From contig DATNAQ010000067.1 in NCBI GenBank assembly GCA_035607415.1, positions 67,639-131,638 of the forward strand: a stretch of 64,000 bases of DNA. The letters are read 5' to 3'. Shown here one piece after another: positions 8,191 through 19,460 of this stretch. The notes below the pieces were generated by a model. It searched no databases and was not told where the DNA came from. It saw nothing but the letters and a program-made list of their open reading frames with translations. Numbering within the stretch: position 1 is the first letter of the stretch; every line of letters starts with the position of its first letter. The stretch comes from JAQBQH01 sp035607415. Lineage in GTDB: Bacteria; Myxococcota_A; Polyangia; Palsa-1104. The translations under genes were made by a program, and so were the position numbers.

Positions 8191-9135
8191 TCAGTCGATG
8201 GGGATGACGTGCAACATCGGCATGCCGGCGCCGCCATCGGGACTCCCCGAGTCGGGCTCGGAGAAGAACAGGCGCTTGTGGTCGGCGTCGTAGGCCACGC
8301 CGCGCAGCGCCTTGTAGCCGTCCTCGAGCATCATCGGTGTACCGTCCGTCGCGATCTGCCAGACGCTGCCCTGGCTCGACACCGCGAAGAGGGTGTTGCT
8401 CGGGCCGGCGGCGAGCTCGTCCGGGTTCGGCAGCGAAGCGAACGTCGTGGTCGTGCCCGGGCTGGCGAGCGGCGTCTTCAGGATCACGTTGTTCATCTGA
8501 TCGCTGATGTAGAGCTGATCGCCGAGCGCGAGCACGCCGACCGGCTTGCCGACGCCGGTCACCAGATCGGTCTCGCCCGAGCCGTCGAGCGCGACCTTCG
8601 AGACGGTGCCGTTGGCCACCGGCATGCTCCCCGTGAACCAGCCGGTGTAGACGTTGCCGTTCGCGTCCTCGGTCAGGCCGATGCGCTCGTGCGCGGGATT
8701 GAGCCCGCCCACTTCGACGGTGTGCTGCCCGTCGGCGTCGGTCTTGAGCACCGCGCCGGCCGCGCCGAACCCGAAGCGCGTGGTCAGCCACGAGCCGTCC
8801 TCGAGCTGGATGACCTGCCCGAGCGAGCCGAACTTGGGATCGATGTCGGGCAGCTTGGCGAACACCTGGAAGGCCGCCGTCGAGCTCGATTCGTCCCACT
8901 TGATGATCTGCGGGCCCTTGTCGTTGGCGAGGTAGAGCGCCTGGCTCGCCGAGTCCCACCACAGCCCTTCGGGCTGGAACATGAGCGGCACGTCGGCCAT
9001 GCGGCGCACCGCCATGTCGGGCACCGTCATGTCGGCGCCCTCCGTCATCGATAGATCCTGGGTCCCGAGGCTGGTCGTGTCGTCGTCACAGGCCGCGAGG
9101 GCCGCGACGCACGCGACCATCGCGATCGTCTTCAT
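8191..9135 (-). CDS. Lipoprotein with beta-propeller (SMP-30/NHL-like) repeats
   Basis: A 314-residue lipoprotein. MKTIAMVACVAALAAC ends in a lipobox, followed by an Asp/Met-rich linker typical of myxobacterial-style lipoproteins. The mature part is a series of short repeats of the kind LTEDANGNVYTGWFTG, VLALGDQLYISDQMNN, GPSNTLFAVSSQGSV and RGVAYDADHKRLFFSEPDSG, that is, a six-bladed propeller of the SMP-30/gluconolactonase or NHL class. Catalytic activity cannot be claimed. I chose the ATG at 9135 (GAGG eight bases upstream); an alternative ATG at 9150 directly abuts the previous stop. It is in the envelope operon. Confidence 0.82.
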   Translation of the reverse strand: MKTIAMVACVAALAACDDDTTSLGTQDLSMTEGADMTVPDMAVRRMADVPLMFQPEGLWWDSASQALYLANDKGPQIIKWDESSSTAAFQVFAKLPDIDPKFGSLGQVIQLEDGSWLTTRFGFGAAGAVLKTDADGQHTVEVGGLNPAHERIGLTEDANGNVYTGWFTGSMPVANGTVSKVALDGSGETDLVTGVGKPVGVLALGDQLYISDQMNNVILKTPLASPGTTTTFASLPNPDELAAGPSNTLFAVSSQGSVWQIATDGTPMMLEDGYKALRGVAYDADHKRLFFSEPDSGSPDGGAGMPMLHVIPID

Positions 9136-9150
9136 CGGTTGGCCTCGCAT

Positions 9151-9429
9151 TTAGGGAAGGGGCGGAAGGTTGCCGTTGGGCGCCAGCGACGGGAAATAGG
9201 GCGCGTCCTTGGTCGGATCGCCGGTCTGCGCCGTCGTGCACGCGTTGAGCAGCTCGACCGCCGTCGTCGGATTCATGACGCAGCTCTCCATCATCGTCAT
9301 GTCGTTGCCGCCGCCCTGCTGCATCGCCAGGTCGGGCGTGCCGTTGTTGTTGTTGTCGCCGCACGCGCTCAGCGTCGCCAGCGCGAGCGCGGCGACGAGG
9401 CCGAGGGCCTTGTTCATCGTCGTGGTCAT
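9151..9429 (-). CDS. Small lipoprotein
   Basis: A 92-residue lipoprotein. The signal peptide (KALGLVAALALATLSAC) ends in a lipobox Cys followed by an Asn-run linker (GDNNNNGTPDLAM). The mature part has two further Cys (SCVMNPTT, NACTTAQTG) and ends in a Pro-rich tail. No family was recognised. Its ATG at 9429 overlaps the stop of the PstS-like gene (TGATG), and its own TAA directly touches the next ATG, so it is tightly embedded in the operon. A second ATG at 9417 is possible. Confidence 0.75.
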   Translation of the reverse strand: MTTTMNKALGLVAALALATLSACGDNNNNGTPDLAMQQGGGNDMTMMESCVMNPTTAVELLNACTTAQTGDPTKDAPYFPSLAPNGNLPPLP

Positions 9430-10700
9430 CACCTGGCCTCGCAGTAGCCGTGGCGGCACTTGCCGGCGCCGCACGTCGAATCGTCGGTGCAGGCAGTGCA
9501 CGTCGTCGCGCCGGTGGTCTTGAAGTCGAAGTAGCAACCGCACGGCTCGGCGATGCTCGCCGGCGTCATGTCGCCGCCCTCGACGGAGCGCTGCACCTTC
9601 ATCGCGCACGCGGGCACCAGGCCGGCGCCGATGACGATGTCGATTGGCTCGAACGCCGGGTTCGTCGCCACCTGCTTGCCCGACAGGAGGTCGATGATCA
9701 GCTGCGCGTCGGGGTTGAGCGCGCCGCCGCCGGCGGCCGCCTGCGGCGCGGCGTACTCGACGTACGACCACAAGGGATAGTGGCCGTCACGCACGTTCTG
9801 CTTGTCGAACGCGGTCGGCGACGAGTCGGCCCAGTACGACTTGAGCTGCTTGAACGCGCGGAAGGCGAGCGAGTGCACCGTCGAGCGCGCACCGTCGTAG
9901 ACCTCGACGCCGAGGATGCCGAGCGTCTTCTCCGCGTTGCCCATCGTCGCCTGGTTGGCGATGCTGGAGAGCACGGTGCCCGACTGATCGATCGCATGGC
10001 TCGCGTCGGGGATGAGCTGCCACTTCGCCGACGCGACGCCGATGTTGGCGCCGATCGAGATCTGCGTGCCCTTGGTGGCGGGGCGACCGAAGAAGTAGGT
10101 CGGATCGTCCCACGGCGCGACCATCGCCTTGGTCGGCCCCAGGCCGGCCACGAGGTACGCCTCCTCGGCGGTGATGGTGGTCTGTGTCGATCCGTTGTTC
10201 ATGCCCACGCCGCCTGGCACGGCGAACACCATCGCCTGCACCGGACCCTGCGTCACGGCGACGCTGCTCGGCTTGGCCGGCAGCGACGGACAATCGGTCT
10301 TGTCGGCGAAGACGATCGAGATTCCGAGATCCGACTTCTGGCCCGATCCCACGGCCGGCGCGATGCACGTCGGCGGGGTCGACGTGCCGTCGTAGCCGGG
10401 GGGAATGTAGAAGGTGCCGCCGCCCGCCGCGTTCGAGGTGAAGTCGGTGTTGTTGTAGACGAGCGGCAGGTTCGTGCACGAGCCGTTCGGTGTGTAGATG
10501 ATGGTGATCGGTGTGGCCTGCGCGACGAGCTTGGCGCCGAGCGCCTTCAACGACGGCACCTGCGTGTCGGCCGCCTGGATCCAGACGAGGTGCGAACCGG
10601 CGGTGGGCGTGCCCACGTCGGTGCAGTTCGGCGTGACGGCGCGCGCGACGCCGCCGGAGCCGACGAGCATGAGGCCGAGCATCAGGGTCCGCGATCGCAT
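9429..10700 (-). CDS. Periplasmic substrate-binding protein, PstS-like, with Cys-rich tail
   Basis: A 423-residue exported protein. After the signal peptide (MLGLMLVGSGGVARA) the sequence resembles phosphate-type periplasmic binding proteins: VPSLKALGAKLVAQATPITI, a Gly-rich segment, and TITAEEAYLVAGLGPTKAMV. Its C-terminus carries an unusual cluster of eight Cys in the last ~40 residues (CGCYFDFKTT to GKCRHGYC), probably disulfide-bonded. The start at 10700 has a strong GGGAGG site. It is the first gene after a sigma-54-like promoter and heads the series that includes the OprO/OprP-type porin; this supports, but does not prove, phosphate or a similar oxyanion as ligand. Confidence 0.75.
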   Translation of the reverse strand: MRSRTLMLGLMLVGSGGVARAVTPNCTDVGTPTAGSHLVWIQAADTQVPSLKALGAKLVAQATPITIIYTPNGSCTNLPLVYNNTDFTSNAAGGGTFYIPPGYDGTSTPPTCIAPAVGSGQKSDLGISIVFADKTDCPSLPAKPSSVAVTQGPVQAMVFAVPGGVGMNNGSTQTTITAEEAYLVAGLGPTKAMVAPWDDPTYFFGRPATKGTQISIGANIGVASAKWQLIPDASHAIDQSGTVLSSIANQATMGNAEKTLGILGVEVYDGARSTVHSLAFRAFKQLKSYWADSSPTAFDKQNVRDGHYPLWSYVEYAAPQAAAGGGALNPDAQLIIDLLSGKQVATNPAFEPIDIVIGAGLVPACAMKVQRSVEGGDMTPASIAEPCGCYFDFKTTGATTCTACTDDSTCGAGKCRHGYCEAR

Positions 10701-10726
10701 GTCCCTCCCCAGTCGCCGCCCCACAC

Positions 10727-10742
10727 AGCGAGCGCCGTGCCA
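10727..10742 (-). promoter_or_regulatory. Candidate sigma-54 promoter of the envelope operon
   Basis: On the minus strand the 16 bases read TGGCACGGCGCTCGCT. The -24 GG and -12 GC are exactly 10 bases apart, and the -24 element matches the consensus TGGCAC fully; the -12 element is TCGCT instead of TTGCA. The predicted start would lie about 17 bases before the ATG at 10700, just upstream of its Shine-Dalgarno. A TATGAT at 10744-10749 could be a competing -10 box, but no good -35 lies 17 bases upstream. Confidence 0.45.
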
Positions 10743-10842
10743 AATCATAAGCTGCCGTTTTCTCGTTGAGGATCCGTAGGGACACGGAGGCCCACGCTCG
10801 CCAACGTGCGGTGCGCGGACCTCGGATGCGCGACGCTTCGCG

Positions 10843-13061
<2,219 letters not shown>

Positions 13062-13065
<4 letters not shown>

Positions 13066-14645
13066 GCGGGTCCGCCCGGCATCTTCGGCGCCGTCGCCGC
13101 GGCGAAGAAGAGCCAGCGCTCGCACAGCTCGCCCGCGAGCACGAGCACGAAGCTGGCGATCGGCAGCCCGCGCCCGTCGCCTCCGACGCTGCCGTCGACG
13201 CCGCCGAAGCCGACGAACGCCGGCAGCACTACGCCGCCGAGGATCCCGCAACCGAAGCGCGCGACCGTGACGCCGACGAGATCGCCGCGCATCAAGATCG
13301 CCGCGCGCTTGAGCGCGGTGTGCCGTCGCTCGCCGAGATGGCGGAACAGCCCCGCCTCGTACGCGAGCTTGAGCGCCGCGCCCGCGCACAACGCGCGCGC
13401 CAGCAGCGGCGACGGATTCGCCAACATCACCGTCGCCACGCCGAGCACGAACGCGGTCGCATAGAAGGTGAACCCGGTGCGCGCCGCGCCCCAGCTCGCG
13501 CGCCGCGTCGCCGCGTAGACCATGACCGAGCAGCCGACCGCCGCCGCGCCCACGCAGGCGACGCCGACCCCGAGCCGCGACGACCAGGCCGCCAACGCCG
13601 GCAGGAAGAACGTGCCCGCGTACGCCGCCGCCAGCGCCGAGAAGATGCCGAAGCCGATGATCTCGCGGCTCAGCCACGACGTGCCGAGCCCGAGGAACGC
13701 GCGAAACGCGAACCTCGGCCGCCCGAGGTGGAACACGCTCGCCGCCATGGCCGCCATGCCGAGCCCGAGCGCGAACAGCGCGCTCGACGCGCGCAGCGCC
13801 GCGCCGCCGCCGAGGAGCGCCCGCCCCAGCGCGTCGACGGCGAAGGCGCCGGCCGAGAGCTGCGTGAGCACCAGCATCAGCACCAGCGGCGGATGCGAAT
13901 GCTCGGCGTTCACCGCGTAGAAGTCGGCGGGCAGAAGGTTGCGCGGCAGCGGGCGCGCGCTCTCGTAGACCGTCGTCGGCATGGTCGTGTCCGGCCCGGC
14001 CGCGCCCGGCACGAACGCGCTCGCCTGCGCCGCCTCCACCACCTGCGCCTCGGACACGAGCCCGATGCGGATGGCCTCGTTCGGGCACGACTGCACGCAC
14101 GCGGGCGCCTCGCCCTGCGCGAGCCGATCGCTGCACATATCGCACTTGCGCACGATGCCGCGCCGCCGGTTGTACTTGGGCGCGTCGTAGGGGCACATGA
14201 AGATGCAGTACTGGCAGCCGATGCACTGGTCGTCGAGGTGGCGCACGATGCCGGTGACCGGGTCCTTCTCGTACGCGCGCACCGGACAGCCGAGCATGCA
14301 GGCCGGCTCGAGGCAGTGGTGGCACGCCGAGGTCACCGTGCGCAGCGCCGGCGCCTCGGCCGTGCCGCCGTGCAGCTGCCCGACGGTGCGCCAGACCTCG
14401 CCGTCGTCCAGCCCGTTGAGGTTGTGGCAGCCGGTCACGCACGCCTTGCATCCCGTGCAGGCGTCGAGGTCGACCTCGAACGCGTACTGCTGCCCCGCCC
14501 GCGGCCGCTCCGACGGGATGAGCGCGCGATAGCGGCGCGCGTCGGGCAGCGCGTCGGCGTCGTGCGCATGAGCGAAGCGCTCGACCGCGGTCAGATCCTG
14601 TTGCTCGTCGAGCAGCAGCGACAGCGACAACAGCGCCTCAGCCAT
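13062..14645 (-). CDS. Fused four-cluster ferredoxin and DmsC-type quinol-oxidising membrane subunit
   Basis: A 527-residue fusion. Residues ~55-200 are a DmsB/NrfC-like ferredoxin with four Cys groups (CTGCKACVTGC, CHHCLEPACMLGCP, CIGCQYCIFMCP, CDMC...CVQSCP), enough for four [4Fe-4S] clusters. Residues ~240-520 form about eight transmembrane segments of the DmsC type, including HLGRPRFAFRAFLGLGTSWL and SWLSREIIGFG. Normally these are two subunits. The likely role is to take electrons from the quinol pool and pass them to the NasA subunit translated right after it. The start overlaps the nirD stop by 8 bases. Whether the clusters face the cytoplasm is inferred from the lack of an export signal. 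Confidence 0.87.
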
Positions 14646-14955
14646 CGCGCACCTCGACACGTCCGTCGCGAACGCGCACCTCCCACACCGCGATCGACAC
14701 CGACGGATCGTCGAGGCACACCCCGGTGCGCAGATCGAAGCTCTGCTTGTAGATCGGCGAGGCGATCTTGGGCGCGCCCTCCTTGTCGCCGACGATGCCG
14801 CGCGACAGGACGTACGCCCTGGAGAACGGATCGAAGTTGTCGATGGCGTAGACGCGCCCGCCGGCGCGCACGATCGCGATCTGCCGCTCCGCGACGAGCG
14901 CGCAGACGCCGGTGTCGGGCACGATCTCGTCGATCGCGCAGATGTCGATCCACAT
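14638..14955 (-). CDS. nirD: Nitrite reductase small subunit NirD
   Basis: A 105-residue Rieske-fold protein of the NirD type (AIVRAGGRVYAIDNFDPFS, LSRGIVGDKEGAPKIASPIY, FDLRTGVCLDDP). Like other NirD proteins it has the fold without the Cys/His cluster ligands. It partners NirB in reducing nitrite to ammonium with NAD(P)H. Its ATG overlaps the nirB stop (TGATG), giving coupled translation in fixed ratio. Confidence 0.95.
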   Translation of the reverse strand: MWIDICAIDEIVPDTGVCALVAERQIAIVRAGGRVYAIDNFDPFSRAYVLSRGIVGDKEGAPKIASPIYKQSFDLRTGVCLDDPSVSIAVWEVRVRDGRVEVRDG

Positions 14956-17534
14956 CAGCCCGCCTCTTTGAGCGGCGGCGCCTTGTCGTCCGACTTCTCT
15001 TCCCATTGGGCGGGGCGCGGCTGCCCGCGCGTGCGCAGCATGACGATGCTCGGATCGGCCGCCGGCACGTTCACGAAGGCGCGGAAGCGCGACAGCTTGG
15101 CCGGATCGTCGAGCGTCGCGCGCCATTCGCAGCGATAGCTGCCGACGACCGCGGCCATCTCCGCCTCGAGCTCGGCGGCGATGCCGAGCGAGTCGTCGAG
15201 GATCACGCGCTTGAGATACGCGAGCCCGCCCTCGAGGCCGTTGAGCCACGAGGCGGTGCGCTGCAAGCGATCGGCGGTGCGGATGTAGAACATGAGGAAG
15301 CGATCGATCACGCGCACCAGCGTCTCCTCGTCGAGATCGGTGGCGACGAGCTGCGCGTGCTGCGGCTTCATGCCGCCGTTGCCGCAGACGTAGAGGTTGT
15401 AGCCCTTCTCCGTCGCGATGACGCCGAAGTCCTTGCCCTGCGCCTCGGCGCACTCGCGCGCGCAGCCCGACACCGCCGACTTCAGCTTGTGCGGCGCGCG
15501 CAGCCCCTTGTAGCGGTTCTCGAGCGCGATGGCGAGCGCCACCGAGTCCTGCACGCCGTAGCGGCACCAGGTCGAGCCGACGCACGACTTGACCGTGCGC
15601 AGCGCCTTTCCGTAGGCGTGGCCCGACTCGAAGCCGGCGTCGACGAGCTCGCGCCAGATGAGCGGCAGCTGCTCGACGCGCGCGCCGAAGAGATCGACCC
15701 GCTGCGCGCCGGTGATCTTGGAATAGAGCCCGTACTTGCGCGCGACCGAGCCGAGCGCGATGAGCTGCTCGGGCGTGATCTCGCCGCCCGGCACGCGCGG
15801 AACGACCGAGTAGCTGCCGTCGCGCTGGATGTTGGCGAGGAAGCGGTCGTTGGTGTCCTGCAGCGGCAGGTGGCGATCGTCGAGCACGTGCTCGTTCCAC
15901 GCCGACGCCAGGATCGACGCCACCGCCGGTTTGCAGATCTCGCAGCCGCGCCCGCGGCCGTGGCGCTCGAGCAGCGCCTCGAAGCTGTCGAGCCGGTGCA
16001 GCCGGACCAGGTGGTACAGCTCCTGCCGCGAGTGCGGAAAGTGCTCGCACACGTGGTTCGACACCGCCACGCCCGCGCGCCCGAGCTCGTGCTTGACCAG
16101 CTCGCCGACGAGGGTGGTGCACGAGCCGCAGCCGGTGCCGGCTTTGGTGCACGCCTTGACCGCCGCCACGCTGGTGGCGCCGCCGCCGATGGCCGCGCAG
16201 ATCGCGCCCTTGGTCACGTTGAGGCAGCTACAGATGGTCGCGCCGGCGCCGAGCGCGGTCACACCGCCGCCGCCGCCACCGGCGCGCTCGACGCCGGCAC
16301 GAGCCGGCAAAATCAGATCCTCGGGATGCGGCGGCAGCGCCGTGTCGGCGCCGGCGAGGCGATGCAGCTCGGCGTAGGCCGCGGCATCGCCGACGAGCAC
16401 GCCGCCGAGGAGCCGCGTGCCGTCGCTCGACAGAACGAGCTTCTTGTAGACCGCCGCGTTGCCGTCGAAGAAGCTGAGGAGGCGCGCGCCGGGCGTGGTC
16501 GCGAACGCGTCGCCGAAGCTCGCCACGTCGACACCGAGGAGCTTGAGCTTCGTGCTGGTGTCGGCGCCCTCGAAGCGCGCGCTCGTGTCGCCGTCGAGCA
16601 CCGCCGCGGCCACGCGCGCCATCTGATAGCCGGGCGCGACCAGGCCGTAGGTGCGCCCGCGATGCAGCGCGCACTCGCCGATGGCGAAGATGTCGGGGTC
16701 GGAGGTGCGGCAGCGATCGTCGATGACGATGCCGCCGCGATCGCCGACCGCGAGCTCGCAGCCGCGGCCGAGCTCGTCGCGCGGCCGGATGCCGGCGGAG
16801 AAGACCACCAGGTCCGCGCACAGCTCGCTGCCGTCGGAGAAGCGCAAGGCGGCGACGCGCCCGTCCTCGCCCGGCACGATCTCGGTGGTCGAGCGCGCGG
16901 TGTGCACGGTGACGCCGAGCGCCTCGATGCGCGCGCGCAAGAGCGCGCCGCCGGTCTCGTCGATCTGCAGCGCCATGAGGCGCGGCGCGAACTCCACCAC
17001 GTGCACCGCGAGGCCGAGGTGCTCGAGCGCGTTGGCCGCTTCCAGGCCGAGGAGCCCGCCGCCGATGACCACGCCCACGCGCGCGCCCTCGGCCGCGGCG
17101 CGGATGGCGTCGAGATCCTCGAGGGTGCGATAGACGAAGCAGCCGGCGCCGCGCGCGCCCGGAATGGGCGGCACGAACGGATACGAGCCGGTCGCCAGCA
17201 CCAGCCGGTCGTAGGCGACCGCGCGCCCCGCCGCCGACACCACGAGCTTCGCGGCGCGATCGATGGCGACCGCCTTGTCGCCGACGTGGACGGTCACGCC
17301 CGCGGCGCGATATTGCTCGAGGCGCGCGAGCGCCAGATCCTCGGCGCTCTTGCCGTCGAAATATCCCGACAGATTCACCCGATCGTAGGCGAGCCGGGGC
17401 TCCTCGCAGAACGTGGTGATCTCGAAACCGCCGCCGCCCGCCGCCTCGCCACCGGTCGCAGAAGAGAGGAGCTCCACGAACCGATGCCCGACCATGCCGT
17501 TTCCGACGACGACGACACGCGTGCGACCAACCAT
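14955..17534 (-). CDS. nirB: NADH-dependent nitrite reductase large subunit NirB
   Basis: An 859-residue assimilatory nitrite reductase that forms ammonium. Order: FAD domain (VVVVGNGMVGHRFVELL), NAD domain (VGVVIGGGLLGLEAANAL), BFD-type [2Fe-2S] domain (CSCLNVTKGAICAAIGGG to GTGCGSC), then the nitrite/sulfite reductase ferredoxin-like half and the siroheme-[4Fe-4S] region (SCVGSTWCRYG and SGCARECAEAQGKDFG). All cluster ligands are present and the length is standard. It is the first gene of the leftward nitrate/nitrite operon; the control region is upstream (17535-17666). Confidence 0.96.
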   Translation of the reverse strand: MVGRTRVVVVGNGMVGHRFVELLSSATGGEAAGGGGFEITTFCEEPRLAYDRVNLSGYFDGKSAEDLALARLEQYRAAGVTVHVGDKAVAIDRAAKLVVSAAGRAVAYDRLVLATGSYPFVPPIPGARGAGCFVYRTLEDLDAIRAAAEGARVGVVIGGGLLGLEAANALEHLGLAVHVVEFAPRLMALQIDETGGALLRARIEALGVTVHTARSTTEIVPGEDGRVAALRFSDGSELCADLVVFSAGIRPRDELGRGCELAVGDRGGIVIDDRCRTSDPDIFAIGECALHRGRTYGLVAPGYQMARVAAAVLDGDTSARFEGADTSTKLKLLGVDVASFGDAFATTPGARLLSFFDGNAAVYKKLVLSSDGTRLLGGVLVGDAAAYAELHRLAGADTALPPHPEDLILPARAGVERAGGGGGGVTALGAGATICSCLNVTKGAICAAIGGGATSVAAVKACTKAGTGCGSCTTLVGELVKHELGRAGVAVSNHVCEHFPHSRQELYHLVRLHRLDSFEALLERHGRGRGCEICKPAVASILASAWNEHVLDDRHLPLQDTNDRFLANIQRDGSYSVVPRVPGGEITPEQLIALGSVARKYGLYSKITGAQRVDLFGARVEQLPLIWRELVDAGFESGHAYGKALRTVKSCVGSTWCRYGVQDSVALAIALENRYKGLRAPHKLKSAVSGCARECAEAQGKDFGVIATEKGYNLYVCGNGGMKPQHAQLVATDLDEETLVRVIDRFLMFYIRTADRLQRTASWLNGLEGGLAYLKRVILDDSLGIAAELEAEMAAVVGSYRCEWRATLDDPAKLSRFRAFVNVPAADPSIVMLRTRGQPRPAQWEEKSDDKAPPLKEAG

Positions 17535-17545
17535 GCTCTGGTTCT

Positions 17546-17649
17546 ACGCAATGCGTCGTTTCGGTGGCGTAAAACGGCCGTTAAATCGGGCGAAGCGTCC
17601 CGGAAATATCCCAGAAACCTGATTCAGGCGCGCATTCCATAACGCGTTA
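17546..17649. promoter_or_regulatory. Palindromes upstream of nirB (candidate operators)
   Basis: The region just before nirB holds three short perfect inverted repeats: ACGCA-A-TGCGT at 17546-17556, AACGGCCGTT at 17573-17582 and TAACGCGTTA at 17640-17649. The segment is clearly less GC-rich than its surroundings. These are possible binding sites for a nitrogen or nitrate regulator. No FNR (TTGAT-N4-ATCAA) or sigma-54 element was found here. Confidence 0.35.
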
Positions 17650-17666
17650 CGAAAACGATACCAAGA

Positions 17667-18014
17667 TCACTTCTGCGGATCGTACATGCCGAGCGCGTCG
17701 TTGGCGCGGAACTTCACGTCGGTCGCCAGCGCGTCGCCTTCGTCGGCATCCTGACAGCGCGCCAGGATCTGCACCAGCGCTTCGCGACAGCGCCGCAGCT
17801 CTTCGATCAGCCACAGCACGTCGGCTTCGTCGTCGCGGCCCGAGCCGCGCCGCTGCTTCTCGATGGCGCGCAGCCGCCACTCCAGCTTGGCGCCGCGCCC
17901 GAGCGGGTTGCCGTCGCCGAAGCAATCGGGACAGACGTCGGCGCCCTGCTCGGTGACGATCTCGCCGGTTCCATAACAGGTCGCGCAGCGTCCGGGCGTG
18001 ATTTCGCGGCTCAT
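17667..18014 (-). CDS. DnaJ-type zinc-finger protein
   Basis: A 115-residue protein. The N-terminus has two CxxCxGxG motifs (CATCYGTG and CPDCFGDG), the repeat used by DnaJ to bind zinc; here one pair would bind one zinc ion. The remainder is helical and charged (LEWRLRAIEKQRRG, VLWLIEELRRCREALVQIL). No J-domain is present. It sits between nirB and narK, divergent from narK, with a shared 71-base intergenic region, so a role in assembling or regulating the nitrate system is possible but unproven. Confidence 0.75.
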   Translation of the reverse strand: MSREITPGRCATCYGTGEIVTEQGADVCPDCFGDGNPLGRGAKLEWRLRAIEKQRRGSGRDDEADVLWLIEELRRCREALVQILARCQDADEGDALATDVKFRANDALGMYDPQK

Positions 18015-18085
18015 CGAAACGGATTATACGCAATATTCACCACGCGCATATACGAACGAAACAATCGACTCCTACGCTCCGTCGC

Positions 18086-19429
18086 ATGCGGTGGCCCCGA
18101 AGCTGGATCGACGCGTGGGACCCGGAGAATCCGCTCTTCTGGGAGCGCACGGGCCGGCGCATCGCGCGCCGCAATCTCGTCTGGTCGATCTTCGCCGAGA
18201 ACCTCGGCTTCTCGGTGTGGCTGGTGTGGAGCGTGGTCGCCACGCGCCTGCCCGCCGCCGGCTTCCGCTACACCACCGATCAGCTGTTCGCGCTCGTCTC
18301 GCTGCCCGGCCTCGCCGGCGCGCTCCTCCGTTTCCCCTATACCTTCGCGGTGCCGCGCTTCGGCGGACGCAACTGGACCGCCGTCAGCGCGCTCCTGCTC
18401 CTCATCCCCACGCTCGCGCTCGCCACGCTCGTCGGCCGGCCCGACACGCCCTTCTGGCTCATGGCGCTCGCCGCCGCCAGCGCCGGCTTCGGCGGCGGCA
18501 ACTTCGCCTCGAGCATGGCCAACATCTCCTTCTTCTTTCCCGACCGCGACAAGGGCCTGGCGCTCGGCCTCAACGCCGCCGGCGGCAACCTCGGCGTCGC
18601 CACCGTGCAGCTGTGCGTGCCGCTGGTGGTCGGCGCCGGCGCCGCGCACCTGTCGCGCGCCGGCACCCTGTGGCTACCGCTCATCGTCGCCGCCGCCGCC
18701 GGCGCGTTCCTCTTCATGGACAACCTGTCGACGGCGCGCTCCAGCTTCCGCGATCAGCTGGCGGTCGCGCGCGACAAGCACACCTGGATCGTCGCGCTGC
18801 TCTACATCGGCACCTTCGGCTCGTTCGTCGGCTACTCGGCCGCGTTCCCGCTGCTCCTCAGGACGCAGTTCCCGATGGTGACCACGAGCCTCGCGTTCCT
18901 CGGCCCGCTCGCCGGCTCGCTGGCGCGCCCGCTGGGCGGCCGCCTCGCCGATCGCCTCGGCGGCGCCCGCGTTACCCTCGCCAGCTTCGCCGTCATGGCC
19001 GCGTCCGCCGCCGGCGTGCTCTTCGCGATGCAGCACCACGCGCCCGGCGGCTTCGTCGGCGCGTTCCTCGCGCTCTTCGTCGCCAGCGGCCTCGGAAACG
19101 GATCGACGTTCCGCATGATCCCCGCCATCTTCCGCGCGCAGGCGCTCGCCGGCGCCAGCCGCGACGGCGCCGCGACCGCCGCCGCCCACCTGCGCGCGCG
19201 CCGCGACAGCGCCGCGGTCATCGGGCTCGCTTCCGCCGTCGGCGCGCTCGGCGGCTTCTTCATCCCACGCGCGCTCGGCGCCTCGATCCACGCCACCGGC
19301 GGCCCGGCGGCCGCCTTCAGCGCGTTCCTCGCCTGCTACTTCTTCTGCGTCGCGCTGACCTGGTGGCACTACCTGCGCGCGAGCTTCCTGGTGACGCGCC
19401 TGCCCAGCCTCGCTCACGCCGCCGTCTGA
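18086..19429 (+). CDS. narK: Nitrate/nitrite transporter, NarK/NasA-type major facilitator
   Basis: A 447-residue inner-membrane transporter with about twelve transmembrane helices. The NarK nitrate signature is present in both halves: GFGGGNFASSMANISFFFP followed by KGLALGLNAAGGNLGVA, and ASGLGNGSTFRMIPAIF. The Arg in PYTFAVPRFGGRNW and the Arg in NGSTFRM are the positions used for nitrate binding in this family. It is divergent from the nirB-nasA operon and presumably supplies its nitrate. The start at 18086 follows a short AT-rich promoter region (18015-18085). Confidence 0.93.
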   Translation: MRWPRSWIDAWDPENPLFWERTGRRIARRNLVWSIFAENLGFSVWLVWSVVATRLPAAGFRYTTDQLFALVSLPGLAGALLRFPYTFAVPRFGGRNWTAVSALLLLIPTLALATLVGRPDTPFWLMALAAASAGFGGGNFASSMANISFFFPDRDKGLALGLNAAGGNLGVATVQLCVPLVVGAGAAHLSRAGTLWLPLIVAAAAGAFLFMDNLSTARSSFRDQLAVARDKHTWIVALLYIGTFGSFVGYSAAFPLLLRTQFPMVTTSLAFLGPLAGSLARPLGGRLADRLGGARVTLASFAVMAASAAGVLFAMQHHAPGGFVGAFLALFVASGLGNGSTFRMIPAIFRAQALAGASRDGAATAAAHLRARRDSAAVIGLASAVGALGGFFIPRALGASIHATGGPAAAFSAFLACYFFCVALTWWHYLRASFLVTRLPSLAHAAV

Positions 19430-19460
19430 CGACCGAGCGCGGCCGACGCGCCAACGCGCG

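Noticed and set aside
13320..17642. A 1440-codon open frame on the plus strand opposite nirB, nirD and the ferredoxin fusion
   Set aside because: It is Arg/Ala-rich without domains and mirrors real genes on the other strand; GC-rich third positions make long antisense frames.
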